Positions 16,699-24,285 of a DNA stretch of 64,000 nucleotides are shown in pieces. The first letter of the stretch is position 1; each line of letters opens with the position of its first letter. The notes beneath the pieces were generated by a model that was given only the letters and a program-made list of their open reading frames with translations, was not told the DNA's origin and searched no databases. This DNA comes from JBEKYD01 sp052148435 (GTDB taxonomy: Bacteria; Acidobacteriota; Terriglobia; Bryobacterales; Bryobacteraceae): assembly GCA_052148435.1 (NCBI GenBank), contig JBKQIF010000041.1, positions 1-64,000 of the forward strand, written 5' to 3'. A program made the position numbers and the translations under genes.

Positions 16699-17478
16699 AT
16701 GCGGAGTTGGCTGGCTTTCATGACCGTGCTCGGAGCTGCGGCGCTGGCGGTAGCGCAGAATGTCGCTCCGCCCGGCGGCGGGTTTGGGGGCGAGCGTGGC
16801 GGCGGCGTTCGTGGCGTTCGTATTCTGGGCGCCGAAGCGGGCATGCCGGCCCGGGTAATCAAGAACGCGCCCTATTCGGCCGATCTGATCACCGAAACCA
16901 CGCAAGTGCTGGCGGACGGCAATCGTCTGCACCAGACCACCACCGCCCGCATCTATCGCGATAGCGAAGGCCGCACCCGCCGCGAGCAATCGCTCAGCGG
17001 TCTGGGAGCTTTGACCGGCCGCGCGCGCCTGCCGAGGGTGGTGTTCATCAACGATCCGGTAGCTGGCGTCAATTACGCGCTGAATCCGGAGAACCACACC
17101 GCCACCAGGTCCGCCTGGATGCATCCGGCTTATGGCCGCGGCGGGCCGCCCAGGTTGGCGCGCCATAGCGACGACAAAGTGGAATCGCTGGGCACCGAAA
17201 CCATGGAAGGCGTTGCCGTGCGGGGTACGCGCACCACCACCACCATTCCGGCGGGCAAGATCGGCAACGAGCTGCCCATCCTGGTGGTGATAGAGACCTG
17301 GTATTCCTCCGACCTGGATACCGCGATTCTCACCCGCCGTAGCGACCCGCGCAGCGGCGAAACGGTCTCGCGCATGAGCAACGTCGCGCGCGCGGAACCG
17401 TCCGCGTCGCTGTTTCAATTGCCCGCGGATTTCAAAGTCGTGGAAGCGCCGCGCCCCGGGCATTGGTCCTCCCAATAG
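16699..17478 (+). CDS. Exported protein of the sigma operon, unknown function
   Basis: The 259-residue product has a signal peptide (LAFMTVLGAAALAVAQ) followed by a Gly/Arg-rich stretch and a beta-rich domain. It contains SADLITETTQVLADGNRLHQ, RIYRDSEGRTRREQSL and VAVRGTRTTTTIPAGKIGNE. The pattern (a periplasmic domain with a 'DSEGRTRRE' strand) is frequent in Acidobacteria next to ECF sigma and anti-sigma genes, and resembles the LolA/RseB-like idea of an envelope sensor, but this is only a resemblance. It starts 26 bp after the anti-sigma gene and is probably co-transcribed. Confidence 0.7.
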   Translation: MRSWLAFMTVLGAAALAVAQNVAPPGGGFGGERGGGVRGVRILGAEAGMPARVIKNAPYSADLITETTQVLADGNRLHQTTTARIYRDSEGRTRREQSLSGLGALTGRARLPRVVFINDPVAGVNYALNPENHTATRSAWMHPAYGRGGPPRLARHSDDKVESLGTETMEGVAVRGTRTTTTIPAGKIGNELPILVVIETWYSSDLDTAILTRRSDPRSGETVSRMSNVARAEPSASLFQLPADFKVVEAPRPGHWSSQ

Positions 17479-17502
17479 CCCGCTGAAGCCTGCGCCTGGC
17501 TG

Positions 17503-17602
17503 GGGTGGGACAGACGATCGGCTTCCGTCCTCTGGCGAGCCGTCGCGGGCTTGCGGGGACTGACGGACGGCTAACTAACTGCGGTCGTCTGTCTCACCGT
17601 TT
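17503..17602. repeat. GGGACAGACGATCG inverted repeat
   Basis: GGTGGGACAGACGATCGGCT on the left and CGGTCGTCTGTCTCACCG on the right are inverted copies about 60 bp apart. A compact copy sits at 62634-62672. It lies between convergent genes and could serve as a transcription stop. Confidence 0.65.
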
Positions 17603-17660
17603 CCAGTGGCTTTGGCCAATTTGGCGGCGCCGCTCGTGCCCGAGTTTTTTCCGTGGGCAA

Positions 17661-20600
17661 TCAGCCGCCGAAGCGGCCGCCGGCGCGGGCAGGCGGAGGA
17701 GGAGCGTCGTCGGTCTTCAACGGCTTCAGGCCGCTCGCGGCGATGGCGCGGTTGTAGGCCGGAACGTCTTTCTCCATCACCGATCGGTATTGCGCCTGGA
17801 CGTTTTGGAGCTCCTTTTCGAGGCCGAGCACCAGCCCCACGGCGGTCTCGGTGGCGCCGTAATCGGCCGTGCCCGCCACATCGCCGGCGCCAGTGCCGAT
17901 CTCGCCGTTCAGCCAGATCAGGTTCAGGTACAGTTTGTCGGCGGTCTGAAAATACTTGTCGTCGCTCAAGGCGTCGGCGCGGGTGATCAACTGGTATTCC
18001 ACGGCCTGCATCTTCTTGTCGATGTCGTCCATCGTCTTCAACAGTTCGGCCTTGCCGGCCACGGTTTTCTGTTCATCGGCGAGCTGCTTGCGCATCCACT
18101 CGATCTGGTTGGTCATGTTGGCGGCGGTGGTGATGTCCTCACGCACTTTGAGTTGCAGGCGAACCGACGCCTGAATGTCGGCTTCGCTACCGTGGCTGTC
18201 GGGCGGCAGCAGGATGCGCAGCGGCTGGGTGAAGCTCTGCCCATCCACGGTGAGCTTGAGAGTATAGGCGCCGGGGGCGGCGATGGGGCCGACTTCGGCT
18301 TCGGCCAGACCCCAATGGGTGATGGGCCGGGAATCCTGCTTCTGGAAGCGCGGCTCTTCCCAAATGTGCGGATTCTCGGGAGGAGTGGTGCGCAGGGCCA
18401 CTTGGCGGGGCGCCTCGTAGCGCAGGTCCCAGGCGACCCGGTTCAGACCTTGGCGCGGGTTGGGCGGGGCGGGAAGCTTCTTCACCAGCGCGCCCCTGGC
18501 ATCGAGGATTTCGAGCTCGATGGGAGACTTGGGCACGGACTTCAGCAGGTAAGAGATCCGGGCGCGGCCGCCGCGGAATTCGCGATAGATCGGGCGCGGC
18601 GCCGCCAGCGAAACCGGCTCGGTGCGGGACGGCTCCATCAGGCCCTGCTCGAGCGGGGTGATGTCGCTCATGATATAGAAGCCGCGGCCGTAAGTCGAAA
18701 CCACCAGGTCGTGGGCCTGTTTCTGCACCACCACCCAGGAGACCGGCGCCGCCGGCAGACCATCTTTCAACTGTTTCCAGTGGGCGCCGTCGTCGAGGGT
18801 GTAGTAGAGTGCGTTACCGGTGCCGACGAACAGATTGCCCTTCCGGTTGGGGTTTTCGGCCACCACGCGGGCATAGTCGAGTGGATGGCCGCTGGGCAGA
18901 TCGCCGCTGACCTTGGTCCAGGTCTTGCCCAGATCGGTGGTCTTGAAGACCCAGGGATCGCGGTTGTCCATCAGGTGGAAGTCGACGCAAATATAGGCCG
19001 CCGCCGGGTCGAAGTGGGACGGCTCGATTTTGGAAATCACGCCGCTGGGCGGAACTCCGGTCAGGTTCCCGGTGACGTCTATCCAGGACTTCGAGCCATC
19101 GGGCGAATACCAGACTTTGCCGTCGTTGGTGCCGGCCCAAATGAGGCCCTTGCGGATTTCCGAAAAGGCAATCGAGAACACGACCTCGCCGTAGAACTGG
19201 CCAAGGTTATCGCCCACGATGCCGCCGGAGGAGGCGATGAACCTGGGATCCTGGCTGGAAAGATCGCCGCTCACTTCGCTCCAGCTCATGCCGCCGTTGA
19301 TGGTACGGAGAATCTTCTGGCAACCGTAATAAACCGCGTTGTGATCGAAGGGATCGATGGCCAGCGGCGGACTCCAATGGCAGCGGTACTTGACCTGGTC
19401 GGGGGCGGCATCGAGGGTATGCAGCCACGGGCTGACCGAACGGGCCAGCTTGGTGCGCGCGTCATAACGGGTGACTTCGTTGCCGTAGCAGGTGGCCCAG
19501 ACGATATTGGTATCGGTGAGGTCGGGGAGGGTGAAGCCGGATTCGCAGCCGCCGAGGGTGTGCTCCCAGGCGCCCACGCTGGCGCCGCCGCGTCCGCCGA
19601 ACCCGCGTCCGCCCTGGTTTTGTCCGGGCACGTTGGGTCCGGCTTCCTGCGTTGTGCTGAGCCCGCGCATGGTGCCGTCATCCTGCATGTTGCCGTAGAT
19701 GTGATAGGGCACGTCGCTATCCACGGCCACGTGGTAGATCTGGCCGATGGGGAGGGTCACGTTGGTGGAGGTAGCGCCATGGTCGGTGGTCATATACATG
19801 CCGCCGTCGTGAGTGACCAGAATGCGCTTGCTGTCTTTGGGGTCGATCCAGATGTCGTGGGTATCGCCGCCCCAGGGGACCTCGCGGAAACTCTTGGCGC
19901 CGTCAGTGGAAAGCCAGAAGCTGGAATTGGCCACCAGCACCTCGTCGGGATTGGAGGTGGAAACCGCCAGGTGGATGTAGTAGCCGGCGCGGCCGATGAG
20001 CGCGCGCTGCCAGCTTCCGTTGGTCCAGGTTTCGCCGCCGTCGTTGGAACGCCAGATGGAGCCCTGATCGGCGGTCTGGATGAGAGCGTAAACCCGCTTG
20101 GAATTGGTTGGGGCGATGGCGACATCGATCTTGCCCAGCGGCGAACGCGGCAGGCCGTGACCTTCCAGCTTGCGCCAGTTGGCGCCGGCATCGTGGGTGA
20201 CGTAAACAGCGCTGCCGGGGCCGCCGCTGTACATGCCGTAGCTGTGCATCTCGGCCTGCCAGGTGCCGGCAAAGAGCGTGTTGGGATCGTTGCCATCCAT
20301 GCTGAGGCCGCTGCAACCGGTATTGGCGTCGGCGAAGAGGACGCGATCCCAGGTGCGGCCGCCGTCGCTGGTCTTGAACACGCCGCGCTCCTGCTGCGGG
20401 CCGGTGAGGCGTCCGGTGGCGCAGGCGTAGACGATGTTGGGGTCGGTGGGATGGATCGAAATGCGGCCGATGCGGCCGCTCTCGGCCAGTCCCATGTTCT
20501 GCCAGGTGGCGCCGGCATCGGTGGACTTATAGATGCCGTCGCCCATCATGTCGCTATCGCGGATGGCCCAGGCTTCGCCGGTGCCGGCCCAGACGATCTT

Positions 20601-20900
20601 GGGATCGCTGGGCGCTACGGCCAGCGATCCGATGGCCTGCACGGGCTCGTTATCGAAGATGGGCGCCCAGGTTTCCCCGCTGTCGATGGACTTCCAAACA
20701 CCGCCGGAAGCGGCGCCGGCGTAATAGGTGGTTGGATCGCCCGGAATGCCCGCGGCGGCGGAGATGCGGTTGCCCACGGCTGGTCCCATGAAGCGAAACT
20801 GCAGATTCTGCGGCAGACCGCCATCGCCTCCGCGCCGCTGTGCCGGCGCGTGGATCGAGACCGTCACGATGAGAACGGTTAAACCGATTGTGCTTCGCAT
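17661..20900 (-). CDS. Secreted sortilin/BNR-repeat beta-propeller protein
   Basis: The 1,079-residue product has a short signal peptide (TIGLTVLIVTVSIHAPAQ) and two long beta-propeller regions built from BNR/Asp-box and sortilin (VPS10)-like repeats. Examples are GVWKSIDSGETWAPIF, GIYKSTDAGATWQNMG, GVFKTSDGGRTWDRVL and WYSPDGSKSWIDVTG. A central Gly-rich loop and a C-terminal helical/coiled region (about 950-1040) follow. Such proteins are common in Solibacter and Gemmatimonas and are often called exo-sialidase or glycosyl hydrolase, but no sialidase catalytic residues are evident. I suggest an extracellular binding or glycan-related function only. Confidence 0.85.
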   Translation of the reverse strand: MRSTIGLTVLIVTVSIHAPAQRRGGDGGLPQNLQFRFMGPAVGNRISAAAGIPGDPTTYYAGAASGGVWKSIDSGETWAPIFDNEPVQAIGSLAVAPSDPKIVWAGTGEAWAIRDSDMMGDGIYKSTDAGATWQNMGLAESGRIGRISIHPTDPNIVYACATGRLTGPQQERGVFKTSDGGRTWDRVLFADANTGCSGLSMDGNDPNTLFAGTWQAEMHSYGMYSGGPGSAVYVTHDAGANWRKLEGHGLPRSPLGKIDVAIAPTNSKRVYALIQTADQGSIWRSNDGGETWTNGSWQRALIGRAGYYIHLAVSTSNPDEVLVANSSFWLSTDGAKSFREVPWGGDTHDIWIDPKDSKRILVTHDGGMYMTTDHGATSTNVTLPIGQIYHVAVDSDVPYHIYGNMQDDGTMRGLSTTQEAGPNVPGQNQGGRGFGGRGGASVGAWEHTLGGCESGFTLPDLTDTNIVWATCYGNEVTRYDARTKLARSVSPWLHTLDAAPDQVKYRCHWSPPLAIDPFDHNAVYYGCQKILRTINGGMSWSEVSGDLSSQDPRFIASSGGIVGDNLGQFYGEVVFSIAFSEIRKGLIWAGTNDGKVWYSPDGSKSWIDVTGNLTGVPPSGVISKIEPSHFDPAAAYICVDFHLMDNRDPWVFKTTDLGKTWTKVSGDLPSGHPLDYARVVAENPNRKGNLFVGTGNALYYTLDDGAHWKQLKDGLPAAPVSWVVVQKQAHDLVVSTYGRGFYIMSDITPLEQGLMEPSRTEPVSLAAPRPIYREFRGGRARISYLLKSVPKSPIELEILDARGALVKKLPAPPNPRQGLNRVAWDLRYEAPRQVALRTTPPENPHIWEEPRFQKQDSRPITHWGLAEAEVGPIAAPGAYTLKLTVDGQSFTQPLRILLPPDSHGSEADIQASVRLQLKVREDITTAANMTNQIEWMRKQLADEQKTVAGKAELLKTMDDIDKKMQAVEYQLITRADALSDDKYFQTADKLYLNLIWLNGEIGTGAGDVAGTADYGATETAVGLVLGLEKELQNVQAQYRSVMEKDVPAYNRAIAASGLKPLKTDDAPPPPARAGGRFGG

Positions 20901-21051
20901 GATACGGGTGCCCCTTCCGGCTACCGGAGATTAAAGTTTTCTGCTGAGTGTAGCGAATCGCCGGGGCAGGGGTCAAACGGGTGGCGCATGCTTTCCGCTT
21001 GCGCGGCACCGGCTCGGCCGCCGGGCCAGCCCATCCCGCCCATGCTAGCCT

Positions 21052-21069
21052 GAAATTTGCGCAAATTTC
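21052..21069. promoter_or_regulatory. 18-bp perfect palindrome over the nuclease start codon
   Basis: GAAATTTGCGCAAATTTC is fully self-complementary and contains the TTG start (21057) of the S1/P1 nuclease gene. A bound repressor or an RNA hairpin here could block initiation. A chance origin within coding sequence is possible because codons 1-4 are part of it. Confidence 0.4.
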
Positions 21070-21839
21070 TGGTTGTAGCCGCAGTGAGCCTGCAATTGCC
21101 TGCCTTTGGCTGGGGACCGGAAGGCCACCGGCTGGTGGCATGCATCGCGGAGCAAGAACTTACCGGCAAAGCGAAGGTCCGGATCGCCGAAATTCTCGGG
21201 CCCGGGCAATCGATCGCCGAGATTGCCAGTTGGGCGGACGAAATCCGCCGCTCCCGGCCTGATACGGGGCCGTGGCACTACGTCGACATTCCTCTGGCTG
21301 CCGGCCGCCTCGACATGGCCCGCGATTGCCCCAAAGGCCAATGTATCGTGGCCAGCCTGGAGAGCTTCGAAGCCGTGCTGCAAGATCCGCGGGCAAGCCC
21401 GGAACGCCGCAAGGAAGCGCTGCTGTTCGTGGTGCATTTCGTGGGCGACCTGCACCAGCCGCTGCACTCGATCGACCACAACGACAAAGGCGGTAACGAT
21501 GTCAAAGTCGTCTTTCACGGCCGGCCAACCAATCTGCACAGCGTCTGGGACAGCGGCCTGCTCAACCAGATGCCCAAAGAGCCGGAGCTGTTCGCGAAAT
21601 TCGATCAACAGGCGGAGCAACATCGCAAGAAATGGTCCAAAGGGCGGGTGGAAGATTGGACTGGGCAGTCGCACCATCTGGCGCAAGAAATCACCTATGG
21701 CAAACTGCCCAAACCCGGCGCCGATGGCGTGATTGTGCTGGACGCCGCTTACGAACAGGAAGCCGATGGCGTGGTCGCCGGCCAGATCGAAAAAGCCGGA
21801 GTGCGCCTGGCCGCGGTATTGAACGCGTGTCTGCGGTAG
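21057..21839 (+). CDS. S1/P1-family nuclease, exported
   Basis: The 260-residue protein belongs to the S1/P1 zinc-dependent nucleases that degrade single-stranded DNA and RNA outside the cytoplasm. After a signal peptide the mature chain begins with Trp (WGPEGHRLVA), whose amino group is a zinc ligand in this family. His and Asp ligands appear in ASWADEIRR, PWHYVDIP, HFVGDLHQPLH and NLHSVWDSGLL. Start is TTG 21057, inside a perfect palindrome; no better start precedes the signal peptide. It probably supplies phosphate and nucleosides from environmental nucleic acid. Confidence 0.9.
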   Translation: MRKFLVVAAVSLQLPAFGWGPEGHRLVACIAEQELTGKAKVRIAEILGPGQSIAEIASWADEIRRSRPDTGPWHYVDIPLAAGRLDMARDCPKGQCIVASLESFEAVLQDPRASPERRKEALLFVVHFVGDLHQPLHSIDHNDKGGNDVKVVFHGRPTNLHSVWDSGLLNQMPKEPELFAKFDQQAEQHRKKWSKGRVEDWTGQSHHLAQEITYGKLPKPGADGVIVLDAAYEQEADGVVAGQIEKAGVRLAAVLNACLR

Positions 21840-21844
21840 GGATG

Positions 21845-21967
21845 GTTTCCCACAGACTAAAGTCTGTGCCACCTGCCGGCAGATGGTGGCACAGGCTTTA
21901 GCCTGTGGGAAATGTGCAAACCCCGGAAACCCGCTGGAAAGCGGGTCCGCGGCCTGAAAGGCCGCCC
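21845..21967. repeat. CACAGGCTTTAGCCTGTG repeat pair plus two small hairpins
   Basis: TTTCCCACAGACTAAAGTCT and its inverted partner ending GGCTTTAGCCTGTGGGAAA flank a GCCACC..GGTGGC inner stem. Two further hairpins, CCCGCTGGAAAGCGGG and CGGCCTGAAAGGCCG, follow at 21928-21967. A related pair is at 28017-28078. The block separates convergent genes. Confidence 0.7.
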
Positions 21968-21970
21968 GAC

Positions 21971-22525
21971 TTATCGTTGCGCGGCGCCGGAGACCTTTTT
22001 CGCCGCCGGCTTAAGCAGATCTTCGATCGCGGCCGTCAAGTGCTGGTCCTGGTGGCCATCTTCGAAAAACGGCTCGGTGCCCTCGTGCTGCTGGCGGATC
22101 GTTCCTTCGCGGTCGATAAACAGCAGGATGGGCATGCTGGGAATGTGCGCCGGCGAGAGCTGGCAAAAGTCGGCGGCCAGGCCGTTGTCGCGAAGAAACC
22201 CGACCGGGAATGGGGGGTGGAACGTCTGCATGAAGCCGGGGATGGCGGCGGAGGCCTCTTTATCGAGGGCAACGGCCAGCATCTCGACCCCGCGCGTCTG
22301 GTAACGCGTCTCTAACTGGCTGAGAAGCCCCACCGTGTGCTGGCAGTGAGGGCAGCCGGTGAGGATGAAGGCCAGCACCAGCGGTTTGCCGCGGTAATGC
22401 GAGATGGCGACGCTCTTTCCGTCGATGGTGTTGACGCTGAGATCGGGAGCCGTTCGCGGCAATTGCTGCGCGGTCAACGTGAGGGCAGCCAGACAGGCAG
22501 CGGAGACCATACGCGTGGATAACAT
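21971..22525 (-). CDS. Exported thioredoxin-like/redoxin protein
   Basis: The 184-residue product has an N-terminal signal sequence (MVSAACLAALTLTAQ) and an AhpC/TSA-redoxin fold. The active-site pair is C58-P-H-C61 in FILTGCPHCQHT, with the cis-Pro loop at SMPILLFID. It resembles TlpA/ResA-type periplasmic thiol-disulfide proteins rather than a classical peroxiredoxin, since two cysteines form a CxxC. A role in keeping periplasmic or secreted cysteines reduced is likely. It lies downstream of the HExxH-protein gene on the same strand, with a 92-bp gap. Confidence 0.85.
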   Translation of the reverse strand: MLSTRMVSAACLAALTLTAQQLPRTAPDLSVNTIDGKSVAISHYRGKPLVLAFILTGCPHCQHTVGLLSQLETRYQTRGVEMLAVALDKEASAAIPGFMQTFHPPFPVGFLRDNGLAADFCQLSPAHIPSMPILLFIDREGTIRQQHEGTEPFFEDGHQDQHLTAAIEDLLKPAAKKVSGAAQR

Positions 22526-22617
22526 ATTTCACCAGTGTAGTGGAATTCGGAAATGTGGGACGATCTGTCATTCTTACCTGCGCTAGCTGTTTTTGCACAG
22601 ACCAGGGTCAACACCCC

Positions 22618-23862
22618 TTACGGGGCTAATCCTTCCACGCTGGTGACCATCGTTCCGTTGCGGCGCAGTTCGAAACGGCCGTCGTCGCCGGAACCGAGGA
22701 CGCTGTCGGCGGTGCGGCTCGATATGTCCATCTTCTTCCACTTTTTTTGGAGCAGTTCCTGGTAAGCGTCGAAGTAGCGCTGGGCGGCATCCGCGCTATC
22801 CCACTCGACGGCGTACAACAGCACCACCCGGCCTGCTTTCTTGTCTTCGCGCAGCTCGAAACCGGAGCCGCGCCAGTGCGGCGCCAGTTCTTCGGCGGTC
22901 TCGCGGCCGGCGTATTGGCGGAGCATGATACCGTGCTCCAGCTCGCCCAGGCTGCCGCCAATCAACGATTTATATGCGCGGCTCAGGTGCGGGTCGGGCA
23001 GTTGCGGGTCGGTGGGTTGGACGCCCGAGAAATACCGCTCCGGATGCAGGATCTGCTGGGTGGAAACGGGCGCCTTGCGGAACACTTCGGCGAAAGAGGA
23101 CTGCCCATCCCGCTCGAAAATCGCTTGCTGGAACAACATGCCCTTGGTATAGGGGAAGATCAGCGTCTCGCGGAGGTAGAGCGGGGCGTTTTCGAAGACC
23201 GGGTATTTGCCGCCGGAGCTATCCTCCATGGCGGACATCATGTTCGCCATCTCGCGATTGTCTTTCAGGCTGGTGCCATTGCGCCGCGCCAGGTATTCGG
23301 ACATCAGCCAGGTGGCCTGGCCTTCCATCACCGCCAGCCGCGCGGTAGAGCCGTCGTCGCTCTTGCGCCCTTGCCGGGTATAGCGCGCGAGGTCGAAGTT
23401 CTGATCGGCCAGAGCGTGGGAAAGCTCATGGGCCAGCACGGGCTCCTGCGTTTCAAAAGGCGTGGTTTCGGTAATAAATAATTTCTTGCGGTCGAAATCG
23501 TAGAAGGCCGCGGCCTGTTCGGTGAGCAGGTCGATGGTGTTCTTGGCAAGGTCGTAATCGGCCGGCACGAGGCCGAATTTCTTGAGCGTCAGCTCTTCGG
23601 CGCGAATCTCTTCGGGACTGGCGGCCTCTTTGATACGTTTCTTGAGAAACTGGTTCACTTCGCCTTTGCTGATGAAGTGGCAGGGTACGGGGTGTTTCAG
23701 CTTGAGGCCGGAGATTTCGGTGAGCTGCCGCGTAATGGCCGGAACCTGAGCGCAGAGGGAATCCTGCGCGGAGGGAGTTTGGGCCGAGGCCACGGCGGCG
23801 GCCAGAATCGACAGAGCCGCAAGTCCGTAGCTGGGGAAGAACCCTTGGCGGAGAATCGTCAA
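22618..23862 (-). CDS. Exported HExxH putative zinc metallopeptidase
   Basis: The 414-residue product starts with a signal peptide (YGLAALSILAAAVASAQ). It contains HELSH at residues 145-149 and Glu180 in VMEGQATWLM, about 31 residues later. That geometry fits gluzincin-type zinc ligands (two His plus a distant Glu). The C-terminal half (RVVLLYAVEWDSADAAQRYF) has no catalytic residues that I recognise. The start is TTG 23862. Peptidase activity is inferred from the zinc motif only; the substrate is unknown. Confidence 0.7.
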   Translation of the reverse strand: MTILRQGFFPSYGLAALSILAAAVASAQTPSAQDSLCAQVPAITRQLTEISGLKLKHPVPCHFISKGEVNQFLKKRIKEAASPEEIRAEELTLKKFGLVPADYDLAKNTIDLLTEQAAAFYDFDRKKLFITETTPFETQEPVLAHELSHALADQNFDLARYTRQGRKSDDGSTARLAVMEGQATWLMSEYLARRNGTSLKDNREMANMMSAMEDSSGGKYPVFENAPLYLRETLIFPYTKGMLFQQAIFERDGQSSFAEVFRKAPVSTQQILHPERYFSGVQPTDPQLPDPHLSRAYKSLIGGSLGELEHGIMLRQYAGRETAEELAPHWRGSGFELREDKKAGRVVLLYAVEWDSADAAQRYFDAYQELLQKKWKKMDISSRTADSVLGSGDDGRFELRRNGTMVTSVEGLAP

Positions 23863-23954
23863 CCTTCAGGATAATGCCCGCAGCGCCATGCGCGCTACAA
23901 TATATATTCAAACCAGATTCGAATCGAATCACCCAGACAGAAGGAGAAGTTCTC

Positions 23955-24086
23955 TTGGCGGAAGATAAGCTTTATCGGGCGGAGTATGTAGGTAGCGGCA
24001 CATTTATCATCAGCAAGCCCAAGCGGAAGAAGCACAAGATGCGGCAAACCGCCCTGCGAAATCCGCAGCGAGGCTCGCGCAAGTAG
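23955..24086 (+). CDS. Small basic protein, 43 aa
   Basis: AAGGAGAAG precedes TTG 23955 at good spacing, and the frame gives MAEDKLYRAEYVGSGTFIIS followed by a strongly basic tail (KPKRKKHKMR) and ending RNPQRGSRK. An N-terminal beta segment with a basic C-terminus suggests nucleic-acid or ribosome binding, but I know no named family. The frame is open further upstream to 23874, with no ribosome-binding site there. Confidence 0.6.
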   Translation: MAEDKLYRAEYVGSGTFIISKPKRKKHKMRQTALRNPQRGSRK

Positions 24087-24285
24087 CTGTCAGCCGTTAG
24101 CAATAAGCTTCAGCCACACCGCAGCGGCGGATTGCTGAAAGCTGATGATCGATGGCTTGAGAGTAGCGACTTCTAGCGGGTGTTTACTGCGAAGGGCCGC
24201 AACAAAATTATCCGAGGGTCCGGACTACGAACGCTGAAGCCGGCATTAGCGGTGTGCCTGACCGGTGACTGCTGATGGCTGAAAG
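24087..24285. repeat. Degenerate AGCTGAAAGCTGA repeats
   Basis: AGCTGTCAGCCGTTAGCAAT, GCTGAAAGCTGATGATCGAT and CTGCTGATGGCTGAAAGCTA are scattered inverted fragments of the repeat seen at 13989-14085. No gene is supported in this 199-bp gap. Confidence 0.5.

Noticed and set aside
17505..20882. A plus-strand open frame of more than 1,100 codons antisense to the BNR protein
   Set aside because: It is the mirror of a GC-rich coding sequence on the other strand; its product has no signal, domain or ribosome-binding site, while the minus strand has clear Asp-box repeats and a signal peptide.
17661..20900. Calling the BNR protein a sialidase
   Set aside because: Asp-box repeats are structural and the Arg triad, Tyr and Asp of sialidases are not recognisable.
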